Assembly (NCBI GenBank): GCA_015689645.1
Contig: WVSM01000001.1
Coordinates: 248,001 to 312,000, forward strand
Direction of reading: 5' to 3'
Length of the DNA stretch: 64,000 bases
Origin: Rhodobacterales bacterium HKCCE4037
GTDB lineage: Bacteria; Pseudomonadota; Alphaproteobacteria; Rhodobacterales; Rhodobacteraceae
In this document: positions 55,842-63,608 of the stretch, in pieces
Layout: the number at the start of each line of letters is the position of its first letter
How positions within the stretch are numbered: the stretch's first letter is position 1
Program-made: the position numbers and the translations under genes
Notes under the pieces: generated by a model
Database searches by the model: none
What the model was told of the DNA's origin: nothing
What the model saw: only the letters and a program-made list of their open reading frames with translations

Positions 55842-55857
55842 GTGAGGCAAGCCTCAC
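55842..55857. promoter_or_regulatory. Inverted repeat upstream of olsBA
   Basis: GTGAGGC-AA-GCCTCAC, a perfect 7-bp inverted repeat, 75 nt before the olsB start. A GC palindrome GGCGCGCGCGCC lies just upstream at 55828-55839. Possible operator. Confidence 0.4.
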
Positions 55858-55931
55858 ACCTTGCAAAAACATGGCGCGCTCCTTATCGCTGCGCGCCGGA
55901 CGGAGTGACGCAGCGGGGAAATCGGCACGAC

Positions 55932-56705
55932 ATGGCAATGGGCGAGCCGCAATTCGAGTTGCGCATGGCGACCGGCCCTGACGACATCAGGGCGGCGCAG
56001 CGCCTGCGCTACGCGGTTTTCGTGGAAGAACTGGGCGGAGACGGCGCCATGGTCGACCACGAGGGTCGGATCGAGGCTGACCGGTTCGACCCGTTCTTCG
56101 ACCACCTCCTGCTGCTCGACAGGCAGCGCCCGGCCGGGGACCGCGTGGTCGGAGTCTACCGCTTGATGGGCGAAGAGGCCGCGGCGCGCGCGGGCAGGTT
56201 CTACTCCGAGGACGAATACGACCTGTCCAGCCTGCGGGCGTCGGGCCGGCGTCTGCTGGAATTGGGCCGCTCCTGCCTGCACCCCGATTACCGCGGCGGC
56301 AGTGCTATGATGGTCCTGTGGAACGGCTTGGCCGATTACATCGCCAAAAACGGGATCGAGCTGATGTTCGGCGTGGCCAGCTTTCACGGCCTCGATCCTG
56401 CGCCCCTCGCCGGGCCTTTGTCGCTTCTGCATCACCGCCACCTCGCGCCGGAGGACATTCGCCCCGTTGCCCGCGCAGAGGGCTTTCAGTCGATGAGCCT
56501 GATCGCGGGGGGGGATCTGGACCGCCCGGCTGCGATCCGCGCCATGCCTGCGCTGATCAAGGCCTACCTCCGGCTCGGCGGCTTCGTCGGGCAGGGTGCC
56601 TTTGTCGACCGGCCTTTCAACTGCATCGACGTGTGCCTGGTGATGGATGTTGAGCGGATGTCGGAAACACACCGCGCCATTTACCAGCGCGGGGTCGCGC
56701 GATGA
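55932..56705 (+). CDS. olsB: L-ornithine N(alpha)-acyltransferase
   Basis: 257 aa. It joins a 3-hydroxyacyl chain to ornithine to make lyso-ornithine lipid. The GNAT-like OlsB fold is seen in AAQRLRYAVFVEELGGDGAM, LLELGRSCLHPDYRGGSAMMVLW, and LMFGVASFHGLDPAPLAGPLSLLHHRHL. It overlaps the next gene by 4 bp (ATGA at 56702-56705), the standard olsBA order. Its upstream region holds a CtrA-type box and an inverted repeat. Confidence 0.9.
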   Translation: MAMGEPQFELRMATGPDDIRAAQRLRYAVFVEELGGDGAMVDHEGRIEADRFDPFFDHLLLLDRQRPAGDRVVGVYRLMGEEAAARAGRFYSEDEYDLSSLRASGRRLLELGRSCLHPDYRGGSAMMVLWNGLADYIAKNGIELMFGVASFHGLDPAPLAGPLSLLHHRHLAPEDIRPVARAEGFQSMSLIAGGDLDRPAAIRAMPALIKAYLRLGGFVGQGAFVDRPFNCIDVCLVMDVERMSETHRAIYQRGVAR

Positions 56706-57535
56706 CCGACACGTGGCGCGGCGCCGAGCCGCCTGAACCACGCCGGATCGGCCCGCTCGAGCTTCTGCGGATCGCGTGGAGGGGCGTGCCACTTCTGCTC
56801 GCGCTGTTGATCTGCTTCGCGCTCCTTCTGGTTCTGCGGGCCCCGGAGCGTTTGATCTGGGGTCCGAGGCGCCCGATCACCCCGGCGATCACGCAGGTCT
56901 TCTGCGCCTTTGCCTGCCGCATGCTGTCGCTGAGGCGCGAGATTGTCGGAACGCCGATGCGCAGGCCGGGGGCCTTTGTCTGCAATCACGTCAGCTTCAT
57001 CGACATATTCGTGCTGAACGCCTGCAAGCGGCTCTATTTCGTGTCCAAGGCCGAGGTCAGCGCGTGGCCCGGTGTCGGTTGGCTGGCCCGCGCGACCGGG
57101 ACCGTCTTCATCCGCCGCGATCGGCGTGAGGCCGCCGCCCAGACCCGGATGTTCGAAGATCGGCTGATCGCGGGCCACAAACTGCTGTTCTTCCCTGAAG
57201 GCACCTCGACCGACGGCGCGCAGGTGCTGCCGTTCAAGACCACGCTTTTTGCCGCGTTCTTCTCGGACAGGCTGAAAGAGGCGATGTCGGTCCAGCCCGT
57301 CACCCTGCGCTACCACGCGCCGCCCGGCGCGCATCCGCGTCACTACGGCTGGTGGGGCGACATGGATTTCGGGCCGAGCCTCGTGCAGATCCTCGCCACG
57401 CCGGGGCGGGGCCGGGTCGAGGTGATCTATCACCCACCGCTTTCCGTCGCAGAGGCGGAGGGCCGCAAGTCGCTGGCGAAGGACGCCGAACGCGCCGTCC
57501 GCCACGGGCTGGAGACCGGGCGCGCGCTTCCCTAG
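56702..57535 (+). CDS. olsA: Lyso-ornithine lipid O-acyltransferase
   Basis: 277 aa with an N-terminal hydrophobic segment (about residues 22-48) and a PlsC acyltransferase domain. The catalytic HX4D is in NHVSFIDIFV, and FFPEGTSTDG is the second conserved motif. In the olsBA setting it adds the second acyl chain to make ornithine lipid; a general 1-acylglycerol-3-phosphate acyltransferase role is the alternative. Its stop overlaps the convergent ThiE-like stop by 4 bp. Confidence 0.88.
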   Translation: MTDTWRGAEPPEPRRIGPLELLRIAWRGVPLLLALLICFALLLVLRAPERLIWGPRRPITPAITQVFCAFACRMLSLRREIVGTPMRRPGAFVCNHVSFIDIFVLNACKRLYFVSKAEVSAWPGVGWLARATGTVFIRRDRREAAAQTRMFEDRLIAGHKLLFFPEGTSTDGAQVLPFKTTLFAAFFSDRLKEAMSVQPVTLRYHAPPGAHPRHYGWWGDMDFGPSLVQILATPGRGRVEVIYHPPLSVAEAEGRKSLAKDAERAVRHGLETGRALP

Positions 57536-58164
57536 CGCAGTGGCGCGGTCAACGTGGTGAGGGCCGCCAGCGGATCCTCCGCGCCCCAGATCTCCGGCCC
57601 AATTGCGAAGAAATCCGTCACGGGGGCCAGCGCGGTGACGACCTCAAGATCCAGGGCGCCTTCGGCCACCACCGGCAGTTCGATCATCTGCGACCACCAC
57701 GCGAACAGGTCAGCCTCGGCCCGCGTGCCGTCGCCGAGGTTGCTGTCTCCGACCGGCCCGAAGCTGATGTAATCGGCCCCGGCCTCGCCCGCGTTCATCC
57801 CGTCGTGGCGCGAGGCGCCGCAGAAACTGCCGAGGATCGCGTCAGCGCCGAGCGTCTTCCGTGCCGCGCGGATCGACCGGGCGCCATCGGGCAGGTGCAC
57901 GCCGTCGAGGCCAAGACGCTCGACCAGCTGGATATGACGGTCGATCACGATCGGCACGTCACGGGCGTGGGCGATCTCGCGACAGGCATCGGCGGCGCGG
58001 GCCAGCGTATCCTCGTCGTCCCCGGCAAGGGCCATGCGCAGGCAGGCGATCTCGGTCCCGTCCAGAACGCTCGCGAGTTTCGGACCGAAGGCCTCCACAT
58101 CGAAGGCATGGGGCGTGATGAGGTAGATCTGCGGGCGGTCCCGGGATGTGTCGTCAGCGGCCAT
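57532..58164 (-). CDS. ThiE/TenI-family thiamine phosphate synthase-like protein
   Basis: 210 aa TIM-barrel protein. IYLITPHAFDVEAFGPKL starts the barrel, GLDGVHLPDGARS and GADYISFGPVGDSN are typical ThiE/TenI segments, and LPVVAEGALDLEVV follows. Real ThiE couples the thiazole and pyrimidine parts of thiamine; this one lacks some of the expected phosphate-binding motifs, so it may be TenI-like. It lies alone between olsA and trmJ. Confidence 0.7.
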   Translation of the reverse strand: MAADDTSRDRPQIYLITPHAFDVEAFGPKLASVLDGTEIACLRMALAGDDEDTLARAADACREIAHARDVPIVIDRHIQLVERLGLDGVHLPDGARSIRAARKTLGADAILGSFCGASRHDGMNAGEAGADYISFGPVGDSNLGDGTRAEADLFAWWSQMIELPVVAEGALDLEVVTALAPVTDFFAIGPEIWGAEDPLAALTTLTAPLR

Positions 58165-58262
58165 GGCGCGCTCCTGCCAAGCGGTTTTGGGGGCTGATAG
58201 CGGGCGGGCACGTCTTGGGCAATGGCTTGCGGGCGCGACGGCCTTTGGCTAAGCGGCGATCC

Positions 58263-59030
58263 ATGTCCGACCCAACAGAAACTCCGCGCCAGCCGGCCTT
58301 TATCCTCGTGCGTCCGCAGATGGGCGAAAACATCGGCGCGGCGGCCCGCGCGATGTGGAACTTCGGGCTCGACCGGATGCGCGTCGTCTCGCCCCGCGAC
58401 GGCTGGCCGAACGAACGTGCCGTGGCGCTGGCCAGCGGGGCCGGGCGACTTCTGGACAACGCCGGCCTGTTCGATGATGTGCCATCGGCGCTGGCCGATT
58501 GCACCTATGTCTTCGCCACCACGGCGCGGGAACGAGGCATGACGAAGCCGGTCGTGACCCCGGAACGTGCGATGGAGATGGCGCGGGCCATTTCGATCGA
58601 GGGCGGCAAGGTCGGCGTGCTGTTCGGGCCCGAACGCGCGGGGCTGGAGAATCCCGATATCGCGCGGGCCGATGCGATCATCTCGGTTCCAGTGAATCCG
58701 GAGTTCCCGTCCCTGAACCTCGCGCAATGCGTGCTGCTGTGTGGCTATGAATGGCGACGGCAATCGGTGGACGTCGCGCCTGAGGTCATGGAGCTCGCCA
58801 AGACCGACTTCGCCAGCGGCGTCGAGGTGGCGGCGCTCGGCGATCATTACGAGGCGGCGATGGAGGAGGCGGGCTTCTTCTGGCCTCCCGAGAAGGCTGA
58901 GAGCATGAAGCTGACGCTGCGCAACCTGTGGGGGCGCCTGCGCCTGACGCGGGCGGACGTGCAGACGCTGCACGGCGTCCTGCGTCAGATGGTGCGTTGG
59001 GCCGAGGGCAAGCGCAAGGATCACCGCTAG
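58263..59030 (+). CDS. trmJ: tRNA (cytidine/uridine-2'-O-)-methyltransferase TrmJ-like
   Basis: 255 aa SpoU-type methyltransferase. FILVRPQMGENIGAAARAMWNFGL is motif 1, VGVLFGPERAGLEN motif 2, and ISVPVNPEFPSLNLAQCVLLCGYEW motif 3 of the knotted fold. TrmJ methylates the ribose at position 32 of tRNAs. The C-terminal extension (residues about 165-255) matches TrmJ rather than the shorter TrmL. It is divergent from the ThiE-like gene. Confidence 0.88.
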   Translation: MSDPTETPRQPAFILVRPQMGENIGAAARAMWNFGLDRMRVVSPRDGWPNERAVALASGAGRLLDNAGLFDDVPSALADCTYVFATTARERGMTKPVVTPERAMEMARAISIEGGKVGVLFGPERAGLENPDIARADAIISVPVNPEFPSLNLAQCVLLCGYEWRRQSVDVAPEVMELAKTDFASGVEVAALGDHYEAAMEEAGFFWPPEKAESMKLTLRNLWGRLRLTRADVQTLHGVLRQMVRWAEGKRKDHR

Positions 59031-59060
59031 GGATTGCGCCGGCTGCGCCGTCGCCGGGCG

Positions 59061-59081
59061 CGGATTTTTGTGAAAAATCCG
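59061..59081 (+). terminator. Hairpin between trmJ and ctaA
   Basis: Perfect 9-bp stem CGGATTTTT / AAAAATCCG around GTG, 30 nt after the trmJ stop. A palindrome GCGGATCCGC lies at 59094-59103. The arms resemble the second stem of the triple element at 15308. Confidence 0.5.
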
Positions 59082-59196
59082 GGCCCGTTGCAGGCGGATC
59101 CGCTCCTGATCCGGACGGCGGCATTGTTGTCGCGGGCGCTTGAAGGGGCGCGGGGGGCGGGTTAGGTCTGCGCAGGACGAGCGACGGGGGACGGAC

Positions 59197-60339
59197 ATGG
59201 CCGGTGGACGCAGCATTTTCGAAGAGGTGAGCGAGACCCGGAAGCCCGCGGCAACGCCGGGTGGCGTCACGGGCGATCGCGGGCGCGGGCGGCGGCGGGT
59301 GCGGATCTTCATCATGATCCTGTTCGTGATGGTCGTTGTGCAGATCGCCGTGGGCGGGCTGACGCGGCTGACCGATTCCGGGCTGTCGATCACCGAATGG
59401 GCCCCGATCACCGGGGCGATCCCACCGCTCAACGAGGCCGATTGGCAGGCCGAGCTGGAGGCCTACCGCGCCACCACCGAATACCAGGAACAGAACCGCG
59501 GCATGTCGCTGGAGGAATTCCAGTTCATCTACTGGTGGGAATGGGGCCACCGGCAATGGGCGCGGCTTCTGGGGCTGGTCTGGGCGGTTGGCTTCGTGGG
59601 GCTTCTGGCGACGAAATCGGTGCCGACGGGCTGGACCGGGCGGCTGTTGCTGCTCGGCGGGCTTGGCGCGCTTCAGGGACTTGCGGGCTGGTGGATGGTC
59701 CATTCTGGCCTTGCGCCGGGGATGTTCGACGTCGCCTCCTACCGGCTGGCGGTGCACCTCGTGCTGGCTTTCGTGATCCTCGCGCTGATGGCGTGGTACA
59801 TAATGACCCTCGGTCGGCAGGAAGCCGAGTTGATGACGGCGCGGCGCGACGCCGACCGCAAGCTCAACGGCATGGCGACGGGGCTGCTGCACCTGTCTCT
59901 TGTCCAGATCCTGATCGGCGCGCTGGTCGCCGGGATCGACGCGGGCCGCAACTATATCGACTGGCCGCTGATGGCGGGCGCCTTCACGCCGCCGGAGATG
60001 TGGGCGCTGGAGCCGTGGTATCGCAACCTGTTCGAGAATGACGGCACGGTGCAGTTCATCCACCGGATCACCGGCTACGTTCTGTTCCTCTTCGGGATCG
60101 GCGCATGGTTCGCCTCGCGCCGCTCGTCACGGGCGGCCACGAAACGGGCGTTCGACTGGGTCGCCGTTATGATGTTCGGCCAGATTGTGCTGGGGATCGT
60201 CACGGTGATGAATTCCTCGCCCTGGTATTTTGCGATCCTGCACCAGTTCGGGGCAGTCGTCCTGATTACCCTGATCCTGCGGGCGCGCTTCCTTGCGCGT
60301 TATCCGCTTCCCCAATCCGTGAGAGGAGCCGTGCGATGA
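59197..60339 (+). CDS. ctaA: Heme A synthase
   Basis: 380 aa from ATG 59197 with ACGGGGGACGG upstream. It oxidises heme O to heme A for aa3-type cytochrome oxidase. The alphaproteobacterial type is seen in VVVQIAVGGLTRLTDSGLSITEWAPITGAIPPL and YWWEWGHRQWARLLGLVW with His ligands; HRITGYVLFLFGIG and ILHQFGAVVLITLILRARF carry two more. About eight transmembrane segments are predicted by eye. It overlaps the M32 gene by 4 bp. Confidence 0.94.
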   Translation: MAGGRSIFEEVSETRKPAATPGGVTGDRGRGRRRVRIFIMILFVMVVVQIAVGGLTRLTDSGLSITEWAPITGAIPPLNEADWQAELEAYRATTEYQEQNRGMSLEEFQFIYWWEWGHRQWARLLGLVWAVGFVGLLATKSVPTGWTGRLLLLGGLGALQGLAGWWMVHSGLAPGMFDVASYRLAVHLVLAFVILALMAWYIMTLGRQEAELMTARRDADRKLNGMATGLLHLSLVQILIGALVAGIDAGRNYIDWPLMAGAFTPPEMWALEPWYRNLFENDGTVQFIHRITGYVLFLFGIGAWFASRRSSRAATKRAFDWVAVMMFGQIVLGIVTVMNSSPWYFAILHQFGAVVLITLILRARFLARYPLPQSVRGAVR

Positions 60340-61802
60340 GCGCGATGGAAACCCTTCTGGCGCATCAGCGCACCACCTCGGCGCTGGCGCAGGTCATGGG
60401 GCGACTCGGCTGGGACCAGGAGACGATGATGCCGCCGGGCGCGGCCGAGCAACGGGGCGAGGAGATGGAGGCGCTGGAAACGGTGCTTCACGCGCGCCGG
60501 ACCGATCCGCGCATGGGCGAATGGCTGGAAACGGCGGAGCCTTCGAATGAGGTCGAGGCCGCCCATCTGCGTGAAATCCGGCGCGGCTACGATCGTGCGG
60601 TGAAGGTGCCTGCGAAACTCGCGGCGGAATTGGCGCGGGTCACCTCGGTGAGCCAAGGGATCTGGGCGAAGGCGCGGGCGAACGAGGATGTCGCCGCCTT
60701 CCTGCCGACTCTGAAGCGGGTCGTCGAACTGCGCCGGGAAGAGGCGGCGGCGATCGCGGCGGGGGGCGATGCGTACGACGCGCTGTTGCAGGATTACGAG
60801 CCGGGCAGCAGCGCGGCGGAGATCGCGGAATTGTTCGGCCGGATGCGGCCGCGTCTCGTGGATCTGCGCGATAGGCTGGCGGGGGTGGAGATGCCTGCGC
60901 CGCTGGCGGGGCGATTTCCGAAAGACGCGCAGCTGGCGTTGAGCGCGGAGGTCGCCGCGACCTTCGGCTACGATTTCGACATTGGCCGGATCGACCTGGC
61001 GGTACATCCGTTCAGCTCGGGCTCGGGCGCGGACGTGCGGATCACCACGCGGGTCGACGAGGGGGAGCCGCTCGGCTGCCTTTATTCCACGGTGCACGAG
61101 GTCGGCCACGCCACCTACGAGCAGAACATCGCGGAGGCGCTGCGCCTGAGCGTGCTGGGGCAGGGCGTGTCGATGGGCGTGCATGAAAGCCAGAGCCGCA
61201 TCTACGAGAACCAGTTGGCACGGTCCGCACCCTTCGCGCGGTACCTGCATGGCCGGATGGAGGCGCATTTTGGCGCGCTGTCGGCGGGCAAGGACGATTT
61301 CGCGCGGGTCATCAACCGGGTGGAGACGGGCTACATCCGAACCGAGGCGGACGAGGTGCACTACAACCTGCACGTCATGCTGCGCTTCGATCTGGAGCGG
61401 CAGTTGTTCGGCGGGGCGCTGGAAGTCGATGACCTGGAGGAGGCGTGGAACGCGCGTTTCGCCTCGGATTTCGGGATGGCGGTCGACAAGCCGTCGCACG
61501 GGGTTCTGCAGGACGTGCATTGGTCGGTGGGGCTGTTCGGCTACTTCCCGACCTACGCGCTCGGCAATGTCTACGCGGGCTGCCTGCACGAGGCGCTGCG
61601 CCGCGACGTGCCCGATCTCGATGCGCGGCTGGAGGCGGGCGATCCGTCGCCTGCGCTGGACTGGCTGCGGGAGAACCTGCAGCGCCACGGGGGCCTGCGG
61701 ACGCCGCGCGAGACGATCAGCCATGCCACGGGCGGCGAGATCAGCGAGGCGCCTCTGCTGGATTATCTCGATGCGAAATACGGAGCTCTGTTCGGGGTCT
61801 AA
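60336..61802 (+). CDS. M32-family metallocarboxypeptidase
   Basis: 488 aa from ATG 60336 (ATGA overlap with ctaA). It removes C-terminal residues from peptides. The zinc motif HEVGH is in CLYSTVHEVGHATYEQ (near residue 255), and GVHESQSRIYENQLARS plus RTEADEVHYNLHVMLRFDLERQL are the other M32 motifs. Nothing links it to heme A synthesis, so the overlap is probably gene packing. It is followed by a palindromic hairpin at 61804. Confidence 0.92.
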   Translation: MSAMETLLAHQRTTSALAQVMGRLGWDQETMMPPGAAEQRGEEMEALETVLHARRTDPRMGEWLETAEPSNEVEAAHLREIRRGYDRAVKVPAKLAAELARVTSVSQGIWAKARANEDVAAFLPTLKRVVELRREEAAAIAAGGDAYDALLQDYEPGSSAAEIAELFGRMRPRLVDLRDRLAGVEMPAPLAGRFPKDAQLALSAEVAATFGYDFDIGRIDLAVHPFSSGSGADVRITTRVDEGEPLGCLYSTVHEVGHATYEQNIAEALRLSVLGQGVSMGVHESQSRIYENQLARSAPFARYLHGRMEAHFGALSAGKDDFARVINRVETGYIRTEADEVHYNLHVMLRFDLERQLFGGALEVDDLEEAWNARFASDFGMAVDKPSHGVLQDVHWSVGLFGYFPTYALGNVYAGCLHEALRRDVPDLDARLEAGDPSPALDWLRENLQRHGGLRTPRETISHATGGEISEAPLLDYLDAKYGALFGV

Positions 61803-61803
61803 G

Positions 61804-61832
61804 CCCTTTGTGCAAGCTTGCACGAAGGGTTT
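61804..61832 (+). terminator. Hairpin after the M32 gene
   Basis: CCCTTTGTGCAAG / CTTGCACGAAGGG, a 13-bp near-perfect stem (one T-G pair), the centre GTGCAAGCTTGCAC being a perfect palindrome, followed by a short TTT. It starts 1 nt after the stop codon. Confidence 0.6.
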
Positions 61833-61913
61833 AAGTATCTGATAAATAGTGGGAAACGATTTTTCGTTTACTTTCTCTTAACCCTTTTTTGGTCCCGTAC
61901 GCGGCCCAGGCGC

Positions 61914-62705
61914 TCAGAAGAAACCGATATAGCGGAACAACATGTCGCTGTCGCCATCCAGACCGAGGCTCGACGGACCCGGTTCGCGGTCATAGCTGGA
62001 CGGTGAGGAGCCGTCCCGGTTGCCGAAATGCAGCCGGAAGCCGAGGTTGACCGACGTCTCCTCATCCACGATGCCGCCGCCGAAATCGTTGGTGCCCGCG
62101 CCGAGCGAGCCGTAAAACTCGACCGTGTCAAGGGGGCGGTAACTCAGCCCGACCTCGGTCCGGAAGTAATATCCCGCGCCATTGTCGTAATTGTTCCGGC
62201 GAACCTGCACGAAGGGATTGAAGCCTTCCCCCAGATCTGCCTGGGCCGAGAAATTATATTGCCATCCGCTATCAGGCTCTTCGTCGAAGCTGGCCAGCCG
62301 TCCCTCCACCCGGAAGATCGTTGGCGTCCAGATCGCCTCGACCCCAAGAACATCGCTTGGATTGCCGGAATAATCGTCGCGGGCATAGAAAACGCCGGCC
62401 CGCAGATTTTCGGTCACATCGTAGAAGCCGTGGACCTCGAAGCCGGTGTAATCGACTTCGAAGGGAAAGGCGAAGGACTCCATGTCCGAATCCGTGACCC
62501 GGTTGACGCCCAGTTGCACACCGAAGGCGCCGTAGGTCAGCGCAACATCACCGCCGTAAGACAGAAGCGAGAAATCGCCAAACCCCTCGACGGCAATCGT
62601 CGTGGTCTCGATGTTCAGCGTGGCGGCGTCGAATTCGATGCCCTGCGCGTGGACATTCGTGACGGACAAGGCAACGGCCCCGGCGGCGGATAGGTATTTC
62701 AGCAT
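61914..62705 (-). CDS. Outer-membrane beta-barrel (porin-like) protein
   Basis: 263 aa from ATG 62705, chosen over ATG 62711 because the GGGGAG site is spaced 8 nt from it. Signal peptide MLKYLSAAGAVALSVTNVHA, cleavage near residue 20, then alternating strands such as FEVHGFYDVTENLRAGVFYARDDYSG and a C-terminal Phe (FRYIGFF). The family is not certain. It carries an acidic tail before the last residues. The gene ends convergent with the M32 gene. Confidence 0.75.
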   Translation of the reverse strand: MLKYLSAAGAVALSVTNVHAQGIEFDAATLNIETTTIAVEGFGDFSLLSYGGDVALTYGAFGVQLGVNRVTDSDMESFAFPFEVDYTGFEVHGFYDVTENLRAGVFYARDDYSGNPSDVLGVEAIWTPTIFRVEGRLASFDEEPDSGWQYNFSAQADLGEGFNPFVQVRRNNYDNGAGYYFRTEVGLSYRPLDTVEFYGSLGAGTNDFGGGIVDEETSVNLGFRLHFGNRDGSSPSSYDREPGPSSLGLDGDSDMLFRYIGFF

Positions 62706-62735
62706 AAACATTTCTCCCCAGTGTTAGGCCTAGCC

Positions 62736-63536
62736 TCAGGGAGTTTCGGACCAATTTGGAGGGCGTTTCTCCAGAAAAGCGGCAATTCCTTCCGAAGTGT
62801 TGCGGTTGAGCATGTTCTCGACCATCACTTCGCCGGTCAGCGCATAGGCCTCGGCGAGGGTCAATTCTGCCTGCTCGTAGAAGGCGCGCTTGCCCACGCG
62901 GACGGCGGAGCCGAGCTTTCCGGCGATGGTTTCGGCCAATTCTGCCGTTGCGGCGTCCAGCCCGTCCGCTGGCGCAATTCGGTTGATGAGGCCCGCTTTC
63001 TGCGCCTCGACTGCCGTGAGGAACTTGCCGGTCGTCAGCATCTCGAAAACCTGCTTGCGGTGCATGACGCGGCTGAGCGCCACCATGGGCGTGGAGCAGA
63101 ACAGGCCGATGTTCACGCCGTTGACGCCGAATTTGGCATCTTCCTCGGCCACCGCCAGATCGCAGGAGGCGACAAGCTGGCAGCCCGCGGCGGCTGCAAG
63201 GCCGTGGACCTGCGCGATCACGGGCTGCGGCAGGCCCGGGATCGTCTGCATCAGGCGGGAGCAGCGGTCGAAAAGGTCTTTCCAGGCGGCGGCCCCGTTG
63301 TCCTCGGTCTGCCGTGCGGCCTGCATCTGTTTCAGGTCATGGCCCGCGCAAAAGGCCCGGCCCGCGCCTTTCAGGACGATGACCTTCTGCGCGGTCGTGT
63401 CGGCCAGCGTATCGAATTGCGATTGCAGGGCGGCCAGCATCTCGTCGCTCAGGGCATTGAGATTGCCGGGCGAGTTCAGGGTCAGGTGCGTGATCGGCCC
63501 GTGATCGTCGCGCAGGACGAGGGGATCGGTGGACAT
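62736..63536 (-). CDS. Enoyl-CoA hydratase/isomerase family protein
   Basis: 266 aa crotonase-fold protein. The oxyanion-hole segments are AFCAGHDLKQM (about residue 65) and GLAAAAGCQLVASCDLAVAEEDAKFGVNGVNIGLF (about 110-145). ETIAGKLGSAVRVGKRAFYEQAELTLAEAYALTGEVMVENML is the C-terminal part. The exact reaction is not clear; such orphans often act in fatty-acid or branched-chain breakdown. It is divergent from the thioesterase gene at 63609. Confidence 0.88.
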   Translation of the reverse strand: MSTDPLVLRDDHGPITHLTLNSPGNLNALSDEMLAALQSQFDTLADTTAQKVIVLKGAGRAFCAGHDLKQMQAARQTEDNGAAAWKDLFDRCSRLMQTIPGLPQPVIAQVHGLAAAAGCQLVASCDLAVAEEDAKFGVNGVNIGLFCSTPMVALSRVMHRKQVFEMLTTGKFLTAVEAQKAGLINRIAPADGLDAATAELAETIAGKLGSAVRVGKRAFYEQAELTLAEAYALTGEVMVENMLNRNTSEGIAAFLEKRPPNWSETP

Positions 63537-63608
63537 GGCGGCGCCTCCCTTGCGCGTAGCTTCAAGTTGCGGAAAAGGTAACGGGGGATCGGGAGAGGGG
63601 AAAGAGCC

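Noticed and set aside
61867-61883. A possible second CtrA box (TTTA-N7-TTAAC)
   Set aside because: One mismatch and it lies between convergent gene ends, not at a promoter.
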